A stretch of 20,700 bases of DNA from CAKSXP01 sp964609305 (GCA_964609305.1 CAZSRK010000036.1:1-20700), one strand, 5' to 3'. Positions 1 to 8,365 are shown, numbered from the stretch's first letter. Made by a program: numbers and translations. The notes: generated by a model from the letters alone, not told the origin.

Positions 1-191
1 TTTCGCCTTTGTACTATGCCCGACAAAAGCATTTGTTTCAGTCCTAATAATTTTGCACGAAATGACACTTATGTCCCCTCCCCGAATGGTTTACATAAAT
101 TATACTTATGTATACTTTCGAAGATGGTCAAAATGTGCACGGCGCAATTAATATTTGTTTGACTTAATATGTCGCTTGCTTAATCTTGGTA

Positions 192-225
192 TTGAAATGA
201 CCGCCAGTTTATCATAAAATATAAT
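192..225 (+). promoter_or_regulatory. Candidate sigma-A promoter for the CYTH gene
   Basis: Two overlapping registers are visible. One is TTGAAA (192-197), a 17-bp spacer and TAAAAT (215-220). The other is ATGACC (197-202), a 17-bp spacer and a perfect TATAAT (220-225). A third possible promoter lies just upstream: TTGACT (159-164), 16 bp, TAATCT (181-186). Either of the first two gives a short leader of about 25 bases before the ATG at 255. The rest of 1-191 is AT-rich and I see no gene in it. Confidence 0.55.
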
Positions 226-254
226 AAACTATCGAACGAAATGGAGGCGCTGAT

Positions 255-884
255 ATGGCTACTGAGGTTGAGATTAAACTCCATCTGAACAGTGCGGATC
301 AGATTGAGGATATAATTAACGACGCTGAGATACGCAGTTTTATGCGCGAGGACTTCAAGCGCACGGTACTGTGCGCCAAGTATTATGATACGCCCGAATG
401 GGACCTGTATAAGGCTGGCTATATGCTCCGTATCCGTTCTGATGAGGAGCGTGTAATTGTTTCCCTGAAAAAAGGAACGATAGATAAGACAGAGAATATC
501 GGCCTGTGTATCAGGCACCAGTGGATATGCGAGACGCCTGAGATTGACGGTGCTCTTGAGCATCTGATTGCCTGTGGAGCGCCGGAGGAGATACTCGAAC
601 TAACACATGGGAAAGAGCTTGTCAATATCTGCCGCGACGATTTTACGCGCACCTCGGCAATCCTCTATCTGGAGGAGGGCGTAGTTCTTGAGCTTGCGAT
701 GGATACCGGCGTTACACATGCCGGCGACAAGACCGGCGATGTTCTGGAGATGGAGCTTGAAGTATTGTTTGGCAGCATAAATGGTGCCCGTCCGTTCTGC
801 GATGCATTGGGCAAACGCTATGGGCTCGTACCGGAGACAACGACCAAGTATGAAAAGTCATATGCCCTTGCAACCTCTGCCTGA
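255..884 (+). CDS. CYTH domain protein (triphosphate tunnel metalloenzyme superfamily)
   Basis: This 209-residue protein opens with the CYTH signature ExExK at residues E4, E6 and K8, which lines the triphosphate-binding tunnel. The charged Arg, Lys and Glu residues expected along the eight-strand tunnel follow (for example MLRIRSDEE and VSLKKG), as does a C-terminal KYEKSY typical of the family. Members hydrolyse tripolyphosphate or nucleoside/thiamine triphosphates, or make cAMP (class IV cyclases); sequence alone does not say which. Soluble, with no signal peptide or membrane segment. GGAGG at 243-247, seven bases before the ATG, fixes the start. The gene is alone in its transcription unit and converges on murC. 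The family call is firm; the substrate is unknown. Confidence 0.88.
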   Translation: MATEVEIKLHLNSADQIEDIINDAEIRSFMREDFKRTVLCAKYYDTPEWDLYKAGYMLRIRSDEERVIVSLKKGTIDKTENIGLCIRHQWICETPEIDGALEHLIACGAPEEILELTHGKELVNICRDDFTRTSAILYLEEGVVLELAMDTGVTHAGDKTGDVLEMELEVLFGSINGARPFCDALGKRYGLVPETTTKYEKSYALATSA

Positions 885-917
885 ACATGATAGCATTGTC
901 CAGCCTTGTAATATGTC

Positions 918-961
918 AAAAAAGACCCTGCGAAACGAAATGTTTCACAGGGCCTTTCTTT
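918..961. terminator. Bidirectional intrinsic terminator between the CYTH gene and murC
   Basis: The arms are 924-936 and 942-954 with a 5-base loop; 11 of 13 positions pair (mismatches at 925/953 and 931/947). A run of six A lies on the left (918-923) and a T-rich stretch on the right, so the hairpin can terminate transcription from both sides. It ends just before the murC stop codon at 960. Confidence 0.8.
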
Positions 962-2330
962 ATTTCTCATAGACCAGATTCTCACCTATTTTATACACGT
1001 CTCCGGCGCCAACCGTTAGTATGATATCTCCCGGTGAAGCCGTAAAGCGCAGGCTTTTTTCCAGCTCATCAAATGTATCGAAAAACAGCGAATTTGGAAT
1101 ATGCCGCGCAAGGTCCGCCGAGGATATGCCTACGGTATTCTTTTCCCGGGCCGCATATATCTCCGCCAGGTAAGTTATATCAGGACGACGAAGCTGCTTG
1201 ACAAAATCATCAAACAGAGCGCTGGTACGCGAGAAGGTATGAGGCTGGAAGAGAACGATGCGGCGGTTGTACCCCAGCAGCTCAATAGCGTCAAAAAGCG
1301 CTTTGAGCTCTCCTGGATGATGAGCGTAGTCGTCATATATATCTGCGCCGTTGAATTTTCCCTTGTACTCAAAACGCCGTCCTGCTCCTGTAAAAGCGGA
1401 AAGGCCATACTTGACGGCAGTTGCGTTGATACCGAGTGCTATGGCCGACGCAGCGGCTGCCAGCGCATTTTTGATATTGTGCTCCCCAGGGACTCTCAGA
1501 TTGACATGGGTAAAGAACCGGCCATTGTACATCACGTCAAACTCTGACTGCGCGCCCACGCGGGTTATATTAACGGGATACACGTTTGCATTGTCGTGCA
1601 TGCCGAAAGTAAACAGCTCGCGGCCGAGCGGAGCAAGCGCGTCCATAGTATTTTCATCGTCTATGTTTGCGATGATGGTACCGTCCGGCGGTACCAGCGA
1701 GGCAAATTTGCGGAAAGAGGCCTTTATCTCCTCAAGATCCTTGAAAAAATCGAGATGGTCAGCCTCAATATCCAGTATTACTGCGATAGTTGGGAAAAAG
1801 CTGTGGAAAGAGTTATAGTATTCACAGGACTCCATGATGATTGTGTTTCCGCGGCCGACTCTGTGCCCGGCGTGAAGCAGAGGAAGCGTCCCACCTATCA
1901 TGACCGTAGGGTCCTGCTCGGCTGCCATCAATATGTGTGTGCACATGGAGGTCGTGGTGGTCTTACCGTGAGTTCCGGATATACACAGTGCGTTTTGGTA
2001 ATTTCTCATGATCGTGCCCCATGCCTGAGTGCGCTCAAACACAGGTATCCCAAGTTCATGGGCTCTGATGATCTCGCAGTTGTCGTCGTGGACGGCGGCA
2101 GTGCGAACGACAAAGTCCGTATTCGGAGCAATATTTTCCGACCTGTGTCCGACGGCAACGCTGATACCCAGCTCGCGCAGGTGTTTGACGGTGTCGCTGT
2201 CATTTATGTCGGAACCCTTTATGTCCAGTCCCATACCATTGAGTACCTCTGCCAGAGGCGACATGGAAACTCCGCCAATTCCTATCAGATGCCCGCGCTT
2301 GCCGGGATGCATGTATGTTTCAAAACCCAT
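960..2330 (-). CDS. murC: UDP-N-acetylmuramate--L-alanine ligase
   Basis: MurC is the cytoplasmic ATP-dependent ligase that adds L-alanine to UDP-MurNAc, the first amino acid of the peptidoglycan stem peptide. The 456-residue length fits the family. The N-terminal Rossmann motif GIGGVSMSPLAE (residues 17-28) is the MurC-type UDP-binding loop, and the ATP loop GTHGKTTT is at 119-126. The middle domain has the Mur-ligase pattern ESCEYYNSFHSFFPTIAV, and the C-terminal domain has DDYAHHPGE and LFQPHTFSRT, both characteristic of MurC. The start is set by AAGGAG (2340-2345 on the minus strand), nine bases before the ATG. It has its own promoter, divergent from cca, and is separated from other mur genes. 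Confidence 0.97.
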   Translation of the reverse strand: MGFETYMHPGKRGHLIGIGGVSMSPLAEVLNGMGLDIKGSDINDSDTVKHLRELGISVAVGHRSENIAPNTDFVVRTAAVHDDNCEIIRAHELGIPVFERTQAWGTIMRNYQNALCISGTHGKTTTTSMCTHILMAAEQDPTVMIGGTLPLLHAGHRVGRGNTIIMESCEYYNSFHSFFPTIAVILDIEADHLDFFKDLEEIKASFRKFASLVPPDGTIIANIDDENTMDALAPLGRELFTFGMHDNANVYPVNITRVGAQSEFDVMYNGRFFTHVNLRVPGEHNIKNALAAAASAIALGINATAVKYGLSAFTGAGRRFEYKGKFNGADIYDDYAHHPGELKALFDAIELLGYNRRIVLFQPHTFSRTSALFDDFVKQLRRPDITYLAEIYAAREKNTVGISSADLARHIPNSLFFDTFDELEKSLRFTASPGDIILTVGAGDVYKIGENLVYEK

Positions 2331-2346
2331 AGCAGCCTGCTCCTTG

Positions 2347-2375
2347 TTGTAAAAAAAATCTTTTCATATTATAAT
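2347..2375 (+). promoter_or_regulatory. Promoter for the CCA-adding enzyme gene
   Basis: TTGTAA (2347-2352), a 17-base spacer and a perfect TATAAT (2370-2375) read rightward to cca. The -10 element overlaps the -10 of the opposing murC promoter. Confidence 0.7.
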
Positions 2376-2396
2376 CTTATAAACCGGATTTTACAA
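2368..2396 (-). promoter_or_regulatory. Promoter for murC
   Basis: On the minus strand, TTGTAA (2396-2391), a 17-base spacer and TATAAT (2373-2368) read leftward to murC. The -35, spacer length and -10 match those of the divergent cca promoter, and both -10 boxes sit within the 8-mer ATTATAAT at 2368-2375. Confidence 0.75.
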
Positions 2397-2442
2397 GTAT
2401 TTATATTAAAGCGTTTTTACCGCTCCGAAGGGACAGATGTCA

Positions 2443-3630
2443 ATGAATGTCATCAGAATACCTCGATATGTGTGCTCGGTGCTCCGTCGGCTGGAAGATG
2501 CGGGATTTGAGGCTTATGTCGTTGGCGGCTGCGTTCGGGATAAGCTCATGGGCCGCCGGGTAAATGATTACGACGTATGCACTTGTGCAAAGCCGGAAAG
2601 CGTTATGGAGCTGTTTCCCGGGGCTATACCTACCGGGATAAGGCACGGGACCGTGACTGTACGCTCGGAACGGAAATTTATTGAAATCACCACATTTCGG
2701 TCCGATGGCATCTATACCGACAGGCGAAGGCCGGACAGTGTCCGCTTTCTAGACAACATAAGAGGTGATCTGGCACGGCGGGATTTTACCATCAATGCCA
2801 TGGCTGCGGACATACGCGGCAGAATCACTGACCCGTTCGGAGGCGCAAACGACATAGCCCGCAGGATCATCCGCAGTGTTGCCAGGGCTGAAACCAGACT
2901 CAGCGAGGATGCGCTCAGAATGTTCAGAGCTGTCAGATTCTCCGCGCAGCTCGGTTTTGAGATTGAACCGGAAACTGAGCGTGCGATAAAAAATCTCTCT
3001 TATAGGGCGAACAAGCTATCTGCCGAGCGAGTAAGGGACGAATTGCAGAAGATATTGCTCTCCCCTGAGCCGCAGAAAATTGCCAATATAGTCGAGTGGG
3101 GTCTTGCAGATAATTATATCCAAAATCACGCTCCGGCAGACTACTCACGACTTGTCAAGGCTGGAAAGAGCCCCCGTCGGCGATGGGCCGCTTTGACAGC
3201 AGTGCTGTACAAAGCAGGATGTATTACAGCGCCCGAAGCCTTTTTAAGGAAACTCAGGCTGGACCGGTCTACAATAGACCTAGCGGGAAACGGGGCCGAA
3301 CTTGCTGCGAGAAAAAATATTTCATGTGTGCCGGAGTGGAAAATGCTTATATCTGAAAATGGCGCGGAAGCGGCAAAATGTGCCGCTTCCGCAATGGATG
3401 CGCTCTATTGTCCGGGACATTTGAAGATGGTTGAAGATATCCTGTCAAGCGGTGAGTGCGTGACGCTGGCACAGCTTGCCGTAAACGGGACGGATATGCA
3501 GCACATGGGGCTCTCAGGCAAGGATATCGGGATCATGCTCTCCCGGCTTCTGCAGCACGTCATATTAAATCCGGCAGATAACCGGCAGGAAAAGCTCATT
3601 GAGCTTGCCGCTCAGTTTGCCCAGCTCTGA
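2443..3630 (+). CDS. cca: CCA tRNA nucleotidyltransferase (class II)
   Basis: This enzyme builds or repairs the 3' CCA end of tRNAs from CTP and ATP without a template. The N-terminal palm has the class II pattern VVGGCVRDKLMG followed by the metal-binding DYD of NDYDVCT, then RRPDSV and the basic RRDFTINAMA motif. EDALRMFRAVRFSAQLGF marks the neck, which selects the nucleotide. A helical body and tail follow; no HD phosphohydrolase domain is evident. The size of about 395 residues is normal for class II. I prefer ATG 2443 over the in-frame ATG 2437, because GAAGGGA (2427-2433) lies only three bases from 2437 but nine from 2443. The 3' end overlaps glpK tail to tail. Confidence 0.95.
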   Translation: MNVIRIPRYVCSVLRRLEDAGFEAYVVGGCVRDKLMGRRVNDYDVCTCAKPESVMELFPGAIPTGIRHGTVTVRSERKFIEITTFRSDGIYTDRRRPDSVRFLDNIRGDLARRDFTINAMAADIRGRITDPFGGANDIARRIIRSVARAETRLSEDALRMFRAVRFSAQLGFEIEPETERAIKNLSYRANKLSAERVRDELQKILLSPEPQKIANIVEWGLADNYIQNHAPADYSRLVKAGKSPRRRWAALTAVLYKAGCITAPEAFLRKLRLDRSTIDLAGNGAELAARKNISCVPEWKMLISENGAEAAKCAASAMDALYCPGHLKMVEDILSSGECVTLAQLAVNGTDMQHMGLSGKDIGIMLSRLLQHVILNPADNRQEKLIELAAQFAQL

Positions 3631-5114
3631 GCCCTCGAGACGGCTTTCCTCCAGTCTGAGAGCAGGCGTTGTCTCTCCTCATCCTGCATCTGAGGCTCAA
3701 ATATACGCTCAGATTCGCGAAGGCTTGATATTTCATAGATACTGGACCACAGTCCGGCGGACAATCCAGAGAGGAAAGCCGCTCCGAAAGCTGTTGTCTC
3801 CACCATCTTGGGCCTGTCTATCGGCCGCCTGAGCACATCTGCCTGAAACTGCATCATAAAATTGCTCACGGAGGCTCCGCCATCAACCCTGAGTACAGAG
3901 AGTTTGCTGCCGGAATCGAATTCCATACAGTCAAGCAGGTCACGCACCTGAAAGGCGATCCCCTCCAGCACGGCGCGGGCCAAATGTGCTCTTGTGCTTC
4001 CCCTCGTCAGGCCGAGCAGAGCGCCGCGGGCGTACATGTCCCAGTGAGGCGCACCGAGGCCGGTAAAAGCGGCAACCATATAAACACCGCCGTTGTCCGG
4101 CACACTCTCTGCAAGAATATCGCACTCATGCGCGGTCTTTATGATACCCAACTCATCTCTGAGCCATTGTATTGAAGAGCAGGCATTGAACACGCTGCCC
4201 TCAAGCGCATAGGTGGTCTTTCCATTGACTGACCAGGCGACACTTGTCACCAGGCCGGATACCGAGCGAACAGCCGTCTGTCCTGCATTCATCAGTGTGA
4301 AGCAACCAGTGCCATATGTATTTTTTGCCTGACCTGTCTCAATGCAGCCCTGTCCAAGAAGCGCCGCCGCCTGATCCCCTGCCGAGCCACAGATGGGCAC
4401 GCCGGCCAGAGATTCGATGCCTTTTATTCCAGCAGCGACCTTTCCGTAGATTGCGGAATTGGCGACCGGCTCTGGCAACATTGACATTGGCACACCAAGC
4501 CTGCGGCATAATAGCTCGTCCCAGCAGAATGCATCGATATTAAACAACATGGTTCTTGACGCATTTGAATAGTCAGACACATGCGCCTTTCCGCCCGTCA
4601 GGTTCCAGATAAGCCAACTGTCAACAGTCCCAAACAGAAGCTCTCCCCTATCAGCGCGCGCACGCAATCCGTCTACATTATCCAGTATCCACTTGATCTT
4701 ACTGCCGGAAAAATAGGCGTCGATGAGCAGTCCGGTCTTGTCGCGGATGTATGCGCCCAGTCCCTCCGCAGTCAGCTCGTCGCATATCCCGGCTGTTCTC
4801 CGGCACTGCCAGACGATCGCGTTATAAACGGGTTTTCCCGTTGTTTTTTCCCATACTATCGTCGTCTCCCGCTGATTCGTTATCCCGATTCCAGCAATAT
4901 CTGTTGGAGAGAGTCCGCTTTTTTCAAACGCTTCGCTCATCGCGCGAAGCTGGCTGTCAAGTATCGTCATGGGGTCGTGTTCTACCCAGCCCGGCTGAGG
5001 ATATATTTGTTTAAATGGATATTGTGCGAGCGTGACTATCTCGCCCTCCCTGTTGAAGATTATAGCCCGGGAACTTGTCGTTCCCTGGTCAAGCGCCATA
5101 ACGTAACCGTTCAT
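3612..5114 (-). CDS. glpK: Glycerol kinase
   Basis: GlpK phosphorylates glycerol to sn-glycerol 3-phosphate with ATP, trapping it in the cytoplasm for lipid synthesis or glycolysis. The 500-residue length is typical. Visible FGGY-kinase motifs include the phosphate-1 loop DQGTTSSR (9-16), ITNQRETTIVW and WQCRRT, DSWLIWNLTGG, GSAGDQAAALLGQ, the ATP-binding GTGCF and the C-terminal VDGGASVSNFMMQ. The histidine that HPr phosphorylates in Bacillus and Enterococcus GlpK, which lies a little before GSAGDQ in those proteins, is not evident here, so phosphotransferase control may be absent (inference from memory of the family). GGAGGA, seven bases upstream, supports the start. No glpF transporter or glpD lies beside it. 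The divergent neighbour is a monoacylglycerol-lipase-like gene. Confidence 0.96.
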   Translation of the reverse strand: MNGYVMALDQGTTSSRAIIFNREGEIVTLAQYPFKQIYPQPGWVEHDPMTILDSQLRAMSEAFEKSGLSPTDIAGIGITNQRETTIVWEKTTGKPVYNAIVWQCRRTAGICDELTAEGLGAYIRDKTGLLIDAYFSGSKIKWILDNVDGLRARADRGELLFGTVDSWLIWNLTGGKAHVSDYSNASRTMLFNIDAFCWDELLCRRLGVPMSMLPEPVANSAIYGKVAAGIKGIESLAGVPICGSAGDQAAALLGQGCIETGQAKNTYGTGCFTLMNAGQTAVRSVSGLVTSVAWSVNGKTTYALEGSVFNACSSIQWLRDELGIIKTAHECDILAESVPDNGGVYMVAAFTGLGAPHWDMYARGALLGLTRGSTRAHLARAVLEGIAFQVRDLLDCMEFDSGSKLSVLRVDGGASVSNFMMQFQADVLRRPIDRPKMVETTAFGAAFLSGLSAGLWSSIYEISSLRESERIFEPQMQDEERQRLLSDWRKAVSRAQSWAN

Positions 5115-5137
5115 GTGGCAGTCCTCCGATGCTTATG

Positions 5138-5167
5138 ATTAAAGTTGACAATGACGAAAATACTCAA
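5138..5167 (-). promoter_or_regulatory. Possible promoter for glpK
   Basis: On the minus strand, TTGAGT (5167-5162), an 18-base spacer and TTTAAT (5143-5138) precede glpK. The match is only moderate. It overlaps the stronger promoter of the opposite gene, so the two may interfere. Confidence 0.4.
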
Positions 5168-5173
5168 TAAAAT
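5145..5173 (+). promoter_or_regulatory. Strong sigma-A promoter for the alpha/beta hydrolase
   Basis: A consensus TTGACA (5145-5150), exactly 17 bases, and TAAAAT (5168-5173) lie about 50 bases before the ATG at 5223. I saw no operator or catabolite-response palindrome in 5115-5222. Confidence 0.75.
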
Positions 5174-5222
5174 GAAATTGGATCATTTTTTATCATCTTA
5201 CCACGAAAGAGAGGTCTTTTAA

Positions 5223-6170
5223 ATGGCATCGACGCCAGTATTGAATGAATTTTCTTTCAAATCCGGCAATGGTAAAAACAATGTCTACGTCCGGGAGTGG
5301 TCAGCCGAAGGCAAGGTCCGCGGCATTGTCCAGATTGCGCATGGTATTGCCGAGCATATCGCAAGATATGACGATTTCGCACATTTTCTCGCAGAAAACG
5401 GTTTTATCTGCGTCGGTAATGACCACATCGGCCACGGCCGCACAGCCATGGATGAATCCGAACTAGGCTATTTTGGTGAGAGCGGCGGCTGGCAGATAGC
5501 GACATCGGACATGCGCAAGCTTACAGATATTGAGAAAGGAAAGCACCCTGACCTGCCCTATTTCCTTCTGGGGCACAGTATGGGGAGTTTTCTTGCGCGC
5601 ACATACATAATTAACTGGAGGACCGGTCTTGACGGCGTGATCCTGAGCGGAACCGGGCAGCAGTCCGCGGCTGTTATCCGGACAGGAAAGCTTATGGCAG
5701 AGCTTGTGGTGAAAAAGCATGGCGCTGCGTATCGTAGCGGATTTCTGGATAAACTTGCTTTCGGCAATTATAACGACGGTATTGCGCATCCGCATACTGT
5801 TTATGACTGGCTCAGCCGGGACGAAAAGCAGGTAGACAGGTATGTAACGGACAACCGATGTGGATTTATAGCCTCTGCGGGACTCTTCCGAGACATGATG
5901 AAGGGGCTTGAGTTTATCGGAAGCCCACGCAGTCTGTCCAGGATGAAAAAGGATCTGCCAGTGTATTTCTTTTCCGGAGACGCAGACCCTGTCGGTGAGA
6001 TGGGCCGCGGAGTTACCAGGGTGTACCGGAAATTTATTGCCGCCGGTATGACTGCTGTGACGCTGAAGCTGTATCCCGGTGGGAGGCATGAGATGCTCAA
6101 CGAACTGAATAGAGACCAGGTGTTTGGAGATATCCTTACATGGTTAAACAGCAAGCTTGACCAACATTGA
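5223..6170 (+). CDS. Alpha/beta hydrolase, monoacylglycerol lipase-like (Hydrolase_4/S33)
   Basis: This 315-residue soluble hydrolase has the hallmarks of the monoacylglycerol lipase/lysophospholipase group: the oxyanion region QIAHGIAEHIARYDDFA (residues 37-53), NDHIGHG (66-72) and the nucleophile elbow GHSMGS with Ser119. The acid is probably Asp255 in GDADPVG and the base His289 in GGRHEM. It probably hydrolyses monoacylglycerols or related carboxylic esters, releasing fatty acid and glycerol. There is no signal peptide, so it should act on intracellular or imported substrate. It is divergent from glpK, which would consume released glycerol; this pathway link is an inference from position. 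GAGAGG precedes the ATG. The exact substrate is unproven. Confidence 0.85.
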   Translation: MASTPVLNEFSFKSGNGKNNVYVREWSAEGKVRGIVQIAHGIAEHIARYDDFAHFLAENGFICVGNDHIGHGRTAMDESELGYFGESGGWQIATSDMRKLTDIEKGKHPDLPYFLLGHSMGSFLARTYIINWRTGLDGVILSGTGQQSAAVIRTGKLMAELVVKKHGAAYRSGFLDKLAFGNYNDGIAHPHTVYDWLSRDEKQVDRYVTDNRCGFIASAGLFRDMMKGLEFIGSPRSLSRMKKDLPVYFFSGDADPVGEMGRGVTRVYRKFIAAGMTAVTLKLYPGGRHEMLNELNRDQVFGDILTWLNSKLDQH

Positions 6171-6318
6171 TTAAATAATTAATCGCCTAAAAAAGCCATA
6201 ACGTTGAAAGTATGCGTACGCTGTTACAGACTAATAATATTATGAGCAGACAGTACGTACATCCAGAGCTTATGGGCCCGGGATGCAATATTTTTAAGTT
6301 TTTATGGGAGGACGGCAA

Positions 6319-7179
6319 ATGCTCTGGCTCTTATTTGCCTTAGGATCTGCTTTTTTTGCCGGCGTAACGGCAATTCTGGCGAAAATTGGGATAGAAAATG
6401 TAAACTCAACGCTTGCCACTGCCGTAAGAACAGTGGTAGTGCTGATTTTCTCGTGGCTGATGTTATTCATTGTGAGGTCGCAGGACGGCATCGGCGATAT
6501 CACGGGGAACACGATGCTGTTTCTAACTCTCTCCGGGCTTTCAACAGGAGCGTCATGGCTATGCTATTTCAGGGCATTGCAGCTCGGGGATGTTAACAAG
6601 GTCGCGCCTATAGACAAGTCGAGCACTGTGCTCACGATACTGCTCGCGTTTATTTTCCTCGGCGAACCGATCTCTTTTCCTCAGGCAGCCGGCGTCGTGG
6701 GAATAGGTGTCGGCACTCTGCTGATGATATCCAAAAACGACGCGGCCGGGGAAGTAAAAAGCAATAAATGGCTGATTTATGCGCTTCTCTCCGCCGTTTT
6801 CGCCAGCTTGACGTCCATTTTCGGAAAGATCGGCATAGAAAATGTAGAGTCCAACCTTGGCACAGCCATACGCACAGTGATCGTGCTGGTCATGGCTTGG
6901 CTTATGGTCTTTATCACAGGGGAACAAAAGGGCCTGATGCAAATCAGCCGTAAAAGCTGGCTGTTCCTCATACTGTCCGGTTTTGCCACCGGCGCTTCCT
7001 GGCTGTGCTACTATAGGGCGCTGCAGGATGGCCCGGCAAGCGTAGTCGTGCCTATCGATAAGCTAAGCATCCTTGTCACTATAATCTTTTCCGGCGTCGT
7101 GCTCAAGGAAAAGCTGAGTCGGAAGGCTTTGGTCGGGCTCGTGCTTATAGTTGCCGGGACCGGCGCAATGTTGTTGTAA
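6319..7179 (+). CDS. EamA-family (DMT superfamily) transporter made of two near-identical halves
   Basis: An integral membrane protein of 286 residues with about ten hydrophobic segments, organised as two EamA units. The halves are unusually alike: each has a KIGIENV motif, an (A)xRTVxVL segment, SG(L/F)xTGASWLCY(F/Y)RALQ and a PIDK motif. They resemble the single-unit proteins of about 140 residues in COG2510, so this looks like a fused duplication. Such transporters move small metabolites or drugs; the substrate is unknown. I place the start at ATG 6319, because GGGAGG (6306-6311) sits seven bases upstream; the in-frame ATG at 6304 overlaps that ribosome binding site. The 133-bp gap after the hydrolase shows no convincing promoter or terminator, so co-transcription is possible. 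Confidence 0.9.
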   Translation: MLWLLFALGSAFFAGVTAILAKIGIENVNSTLATAVRTVVVLIFSWLMLFIVRSQDGIGDITGNTMLFLTLSGLSTGASWLCYFRALQLGDVNKVAPIDKSSTVLTILLAFIFLGEPISFPQAAGVVGIGVGTLLMISKNDAAGEVKSNKWLIYALLSAVFASLTSIFGKIGIENVESNLGTAIRTVIVLVMAWLMVFITGEQKGLMQISRKSWLFLILSGFATGASWLCYYRALQDGPASVVVPIDKLSILVTIIFSGVVLKEKLSRKALVGLVLIVAGTGAMLL

Positions 7180-7227
7180 GTCGTTCGTGATATGACACAG
7201 TTTAAACGATGAAATAACTGTTATATT

Positions 7228-7257
7228 AAAACACAGGGGATAGCCCCCTGTGTTTTT
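7228..7257. terminator. Bidirectional intrinsic terminator between the EamA gene and mreB
   Basis: A perfect 9-bp stem, acacagggg (7231-7239) with cccctgtgt (7245-7253), has a 5-base loop. A's flank it on the left and T's on the right, so it can stop transcription of both converging units. Confidence 0.9.
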
Positions 7258-7271
7258 AGCATAATCTGAAT

Positions 7272-8300
7272 TTACCCTTTCATCTGCCGGCGTCGGGCAA
7301 GATTTATCATGCCGTCCTGCATGTCGCCGAGCTTTTGCAGCATTTTGCCCGCGCCATAGGCCGCGCAGGAGACAGCGTCGTCAACGACAGTTGTCTTGAT
7401 ACCGGTGCGACTTTGGACAAGCTTATCTATTCCCCAGATAAGACTACCGCCTCCTGACATTACAATGCCGTTTTCAGAGATATCGGAGATAAGCTCCGGT
7501 GGGGTGCGTTCCAGAACCAGATGAAGAGTCTCCATTATCCTGGTCAGCGGCTCTTCCAACGCCTCTATTATATCATTGGAGCTTATGTTTACGGTGCGCG
7601 GAAGGCCAGTCATCAGGCAGCGGCCCTTTACTTCTTCATAGGTTACCTCATCACGGGGATATACACAACCAATACTAAGCTTCAGCTCCTCCGCAGTGCG
7701 GCTTCCAATCAACAGGTTGTGTTTGCGCCGGATATATTTAATGATAGCCTCGTCAAATTCATTGCCGGCAAACTTGATGGACTCGCACTCAACAACGCCG
7801 CCAAGAGAGACAACGGCAATCTCGGTGGTACCGGCGCCGATATCCACGACCATATGGCCGTCAGGTTTAGAGATGTCAAGTCCTGCGCCCATTGCAACGG
7901 CTACGGCCTTTTCAAGCAGGTAGACTTTGCGTGCTCCAGCCTCAATACTTGCGTCAATGATGGCGCGTTCCTCGACGCCGGTTATACTGCTGGGTACGCA
8001 GACTATAACGCGCGGCTTAAAGAAACTGAATGAGGTGATTTTGGATATAAGCTCCTTGAGCATGGCGGAGGTCATATCGTAATCTGAGATAACGCCATTT
8101 GCAATAGGGTGCACGGCAACAATGTTGGCCGGCGTCCTGCCAAGCATTTTATTTGCATCTTCGCCGACCTTCAGCATCCTTCCGCTCTGTTTATCCACTG
8201 CGACCACTGTCGGCTCTCGCAGGGCAATGCCTTTCCCACGGACATAGAACAGCGTCATCGCTGTCCCAAGGTCTATTGCAATGTCTCTTTCAAAAAACAT
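7272..8300 (-). CDS. mreB: Rod shape-determining protein, MreB/Mbl actin family
   Basis: A bacterial actin of 342 residues that polymerises on the inner face of the membrane and directs lateral cell-wall synthesis. Phosphate-1 motif IDLGTAMTLFYVRGKG starts near residue 9 and an MreB-type EPTVVAVD follows. The phosphate-2 loop VVDIGAGTTEIAVV and the adenosine motif GIVMSGGGSLIWGID are intact. The N-terminal FFERD resembles MreB/Mbl membrane-binding ends. It is not followed by mreC and mreD, and is the last gene of the uvrA-recD2-comF run, so it may be the Mbl/MreBH-type paralogue rather than the mreBCD copy; the symbol is therefore approximate. AAGGAG lies five bases before the ATG. The gap from comF is 65 bp. 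Confidence 0.93.
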   Translation of the reverse strand: MFFERDIAIDLGTAMTLFYVRGKGIALREPTVVAVDKQSGRMLKVGEDANKMLGRTPANIVAVHPIANGVISDYDMTSAMLKELISKITSFSFFKPRVIVCVPSSITGVEERAIIDASIEAGARKVYLLEKAVAVAMGAGLDISKPDGHMVVDIGAGTTEIAVVSLGGVVECESIKFAGNEFDEAIIKYIRRKHNLLIGSRTAEELKLSIGCVYPRDEVTYEEVKGRCLMTGLPRTVNISSNDIIEALEEPLTRIMETLHLVLERTPPELISDISENGIVMSGGGSLIWGIDKLVQSRTGIKTTVVDDAVSCAAYGAGKMLQKLGDMQDGMINLARRRQMKG

Positions 8301-8365
8301 ACTTTCTCCTTTTCAGGTCAGATAGCATATCCCGTTTTTATTATCATAGACGCTGATCATGAAAT

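Noticed and set aside
1596..2510. 304-codon plus-strand open frame opposite murC
   Set aside because: It is antisense to a clear murC, has no family motifs, and contains low-complexity translated shadow sequence.
255..6170. Reassignment of TGA to Trp in this organism
   Set aside because: Intact genes (CYTH, cca, glpK, hydrolase) end normally in TGA at family-typical lengths, so TGA is a stop here.
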